Of a DNA stretch of 64,000 nt, positions 61,801 through 64,000 are shown in pieces. Source of the DNA: Monoplex corrugatus (lineage: Eukaryota > Mollusca > Gastropoda > Littorinimorpha > Ranellidae); the NCBI GenBank assembly GCA_030674185.1, contig CM060312.1, positions 948,492-1,012,491 of the forward strand. The letters are read 5' to 3'. The position numbers were made by a program, and so were the translations under genes. Every line of letters begins with the position of its first letter. The stretch's first letter is position 1. The notes beneath the pieces were generated by a model. That model was given only the letters and a program-made list of their open reading frames with translations. It searched no databases and was not told the origin of the DNA.

Positions 61801-64000
61801 GTCTACGGGTCTACCAATGAAGGTTACACAATGTAGGTCTACACAATGTAAGTTAACATGAAGGTTACGTGTCTACACAATGTATAGGTTACAAATGTAA
61901 GGTCTACACATGTAAGTTACACAATTTAGGTTACACAAGTAAGTCTACACAATGTAAGGTTACACAATGTAAGCTAACAATGTAAGTCTACACAATGTAA
62001 GGTTACACAATGTAAGGTCTCACAATGTAAGGTCTAAGGTCACACAATGTAAGTCTACACAATGAAGGTCTACACAAGATGGTACACAAGAAGTCTACAC
62101 AATGTAGTTACACATGTAAGTCACACAATGTAAGTCTACACAATGTAAGGTCAACAATTTAGTCTACACAATGTAAGTCTACACTGTAAGGTCTACACAT
62201 GTAAGGTCTACACAATTAAGGTCTACACAATGTAAGTTACACAATGTAGGTCTACACAATGTAGCAACAATGTAAGGTCTAACATTAAGTCTACACAATT
62301 ACAGGTTACCAGTAGTTACACAATTAAGGTAACATTACGGTTACACAATTAAGGTTACACATTAAGTTACACAATTACAGTAACATTACAGTTACACAAT
62401 AAGTACACAATACATCTACACAATTAGTTACACAATGTAGTTAACAATTACGGTCTACACAATTACATTACACATTACATTACACATGTACGTTACCATG
62501 TACAGTTACACAATTAAGTTACACAATGTACAGGTCTACACAATTCAGGTTACACATTAAGGTTACACAAGTACAGTTACCATTACGGTTACACAATGTA
62601 CGGCTACACAATGTACAGTACACATTAAGTCTCACAATGTACAGGTTACACATTAAGTCTACACAATTAAGGTTACACAATTACAGTTACACATACATCT
62701 ACACATTACAGTACCATGTAAGGTCAACATTACAGTTACACATTAGTCAACAGACAGTCTCACAATGTAAGTCTACACATTACGGCTACCATGTCAGGTC
62801 ACACAATGTACAGGTCTACACATACGGTCTACACAATGTACAGGTCTACACATTGTACAGTCTACACAATGTAAGGTTACACAATGTACAGGTCTACACA
62901 TTAAGGTCTACACAATGTACAGGTCTACACATGTACAGGTCTACACAATGTAAGTTACACAATGTATAGGTCTACACAATGTACAGGTCTACACAATGTA
63001 AGGTCTACACAATGTAAGGCTACATTTACAGTAGGTCTACACAATGTACAGGTCTACACAATGTACAGGTCTACACAATGTAAGGTCTACACAATGTACA
63101 GGTCTACACAATGTAAGGTCTACACAATGTAAGGTCTACACAATGTAAGTCTACACATGTACAGTCTACACAATGTACAGGTCTACACAATGTACAGGTC
63201 TACACAATGTACAGGTCTACACAATGTAAGGTCTACACAATGTACAGGTCTACACAATGTATAGGTCTACACAATGTACAGGTCTACACAATGTACAGGT
63301 CTACACAATGTACAGGTCTTACAGGTCTACACAATGTACAGGTCTACACAATGTACAGGTCTACACAATGTATAGGTCTACACAATGTACAGGTCTACAC
63401 AATGTACAGGTTAAACAATGTACAGGTCTACACATTGTACAGGTCTTACAGGTCTACACAATGTACAGGTCTATACATTGTACAGGTCTACACAATGTAC
63501 AGGTCTACACATTGTATAGGTCTACACAATGTACAGGTCTACACAATGTACAGGTCTACACATTGTACAGGTCTACACAATGTATAGGTCTACACAATGT
63601 ATAGGTCTACACAATGTACAGGTCTACACATTGTACAGGTCTACACATTGTACAGGTCTACACATTGTACAGGTCTACACATTGTACAGGTCTTACGGTC
63701 TACACAATGTACAGGTCTATACATGTACAGGTCTACACATTGTACAGGTCTACACATTGTACAGGTCTACACAATGTACAGGTCTACACAATGTACAAGT
63801 CTACACAATGTACAGGTCTACACAATGTACAGGTCTACACAATGTACAGGTCTACACAAATTACAGGTCTACACAATGTACAGGTCTATACATTGTACAG
63901 GTCTACACATTGTACAGGTCTACACATTGTACAGGTCTACACAATGTACAGGTCTACACAATGTAAAGGTCTACACAATGTACAAGTCTACACATTGTAC
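58871..64000. repeat. 17/34-bp minisatellite array running off the right edge, about 300 units
   Basis: Units of 17 bp, ACAATGTACAGGTCTAC, with a TATAGG variant often alternating to give a 34-bp dimer. 60400-62900 is heavily corrupted by one- and two-base losses, while 58870-60300 and 63000-64000 are clean. From about 63430 an ACATTGTACAGG variant takes over. No gene. Confidence 0.96.

Overview
This is a eukaryotic, almost certainly metazoan and probably molluscan (gastropod-like) genomic window. The evidence is: intron-split coding sequence, several non-LTR retrotransposon families ending in (ATT)n or (GAT)n tails, a Tc1/mariner transposon, and very dense micro- and minisatellite DNA. The organism call is inference from the style of the repeats and the gene family; nothing in the sequence names a species.

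One host gene can be supported. It lies on the minus strand and runs through the window from right to left: exon A (56897-57192, P-loop), exon B (44227-44367, DSPG motif), exon C (42032-42229, NWWD motif), exon D (37322-37426), exon E (29271-29465) and exon F (25431-25687). Each exon joins its neighbour in phase and in protein sense, giving a dynamin-like large GTPase domain followed by a helical/coiled-coil region. Exon D carries one extra base that breaks the frame. The first exon(s) and the 3' end are not visible, so the gene probably extends past one or both edges. About 1.2 kb of coding sequence is spread over about 32 kb; the introns are almost entirely tandem arrays with transposon insertions.

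Layout, left to right. 1-2545: 38-bp and 40-bp minisatellites, a (CA)n tract and a LINE 3' end. 2546-3935: decayed endonuclease/RT LINE (family B). 4036-6240: (GT)n and a 44-bp array. 6648-7733: LINE family A. 7860-14740: 24-bp CAC-rich array and degenerate CAC/ATC repeats enclosing an inverted LINE A copy. 15331-22330: 34-bp array interrupted by a complete 1345-bp mariner-like transposon with an open transposase. 22395-25410: 37-bp and 28-bp arrays. 25431-29465: exons F and E with LINE A and LINE B between them. 29760-34065: 61/68-bp array with an insertion. 34066-37320: decayed LINE, 45-bp array and a SINE-like fragment. 37322-44367: exons D, C and B with 32-bp and 46-bp arrays and exon-fragment duplicates. 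44400-56810: 20/32-bp, 53-bp (CRE-containing) and 56-bp arrays. 56897-58555: exon A and a 104-bp array made from its own splice acceptor. 58556-64000: LINE remnant and a 17/34-bp array running off the end.

The most unusual observation is that tandem repeats beside several exons are built from that exon's own splice junction. Exon C's last 33 coding bases plus donor are reiterated about 13 times; exon A's acceptor plus about 23 exon bases about 13 times; exon E's donor is reiterated in a 51-bp array; exon D's acceptor plus 39 exon bases is duplicated once; exon B's 3' end is present three times; and the intron after exon F shares its first bases with its array. The gene is therefore surrounded by decoy splice sites.
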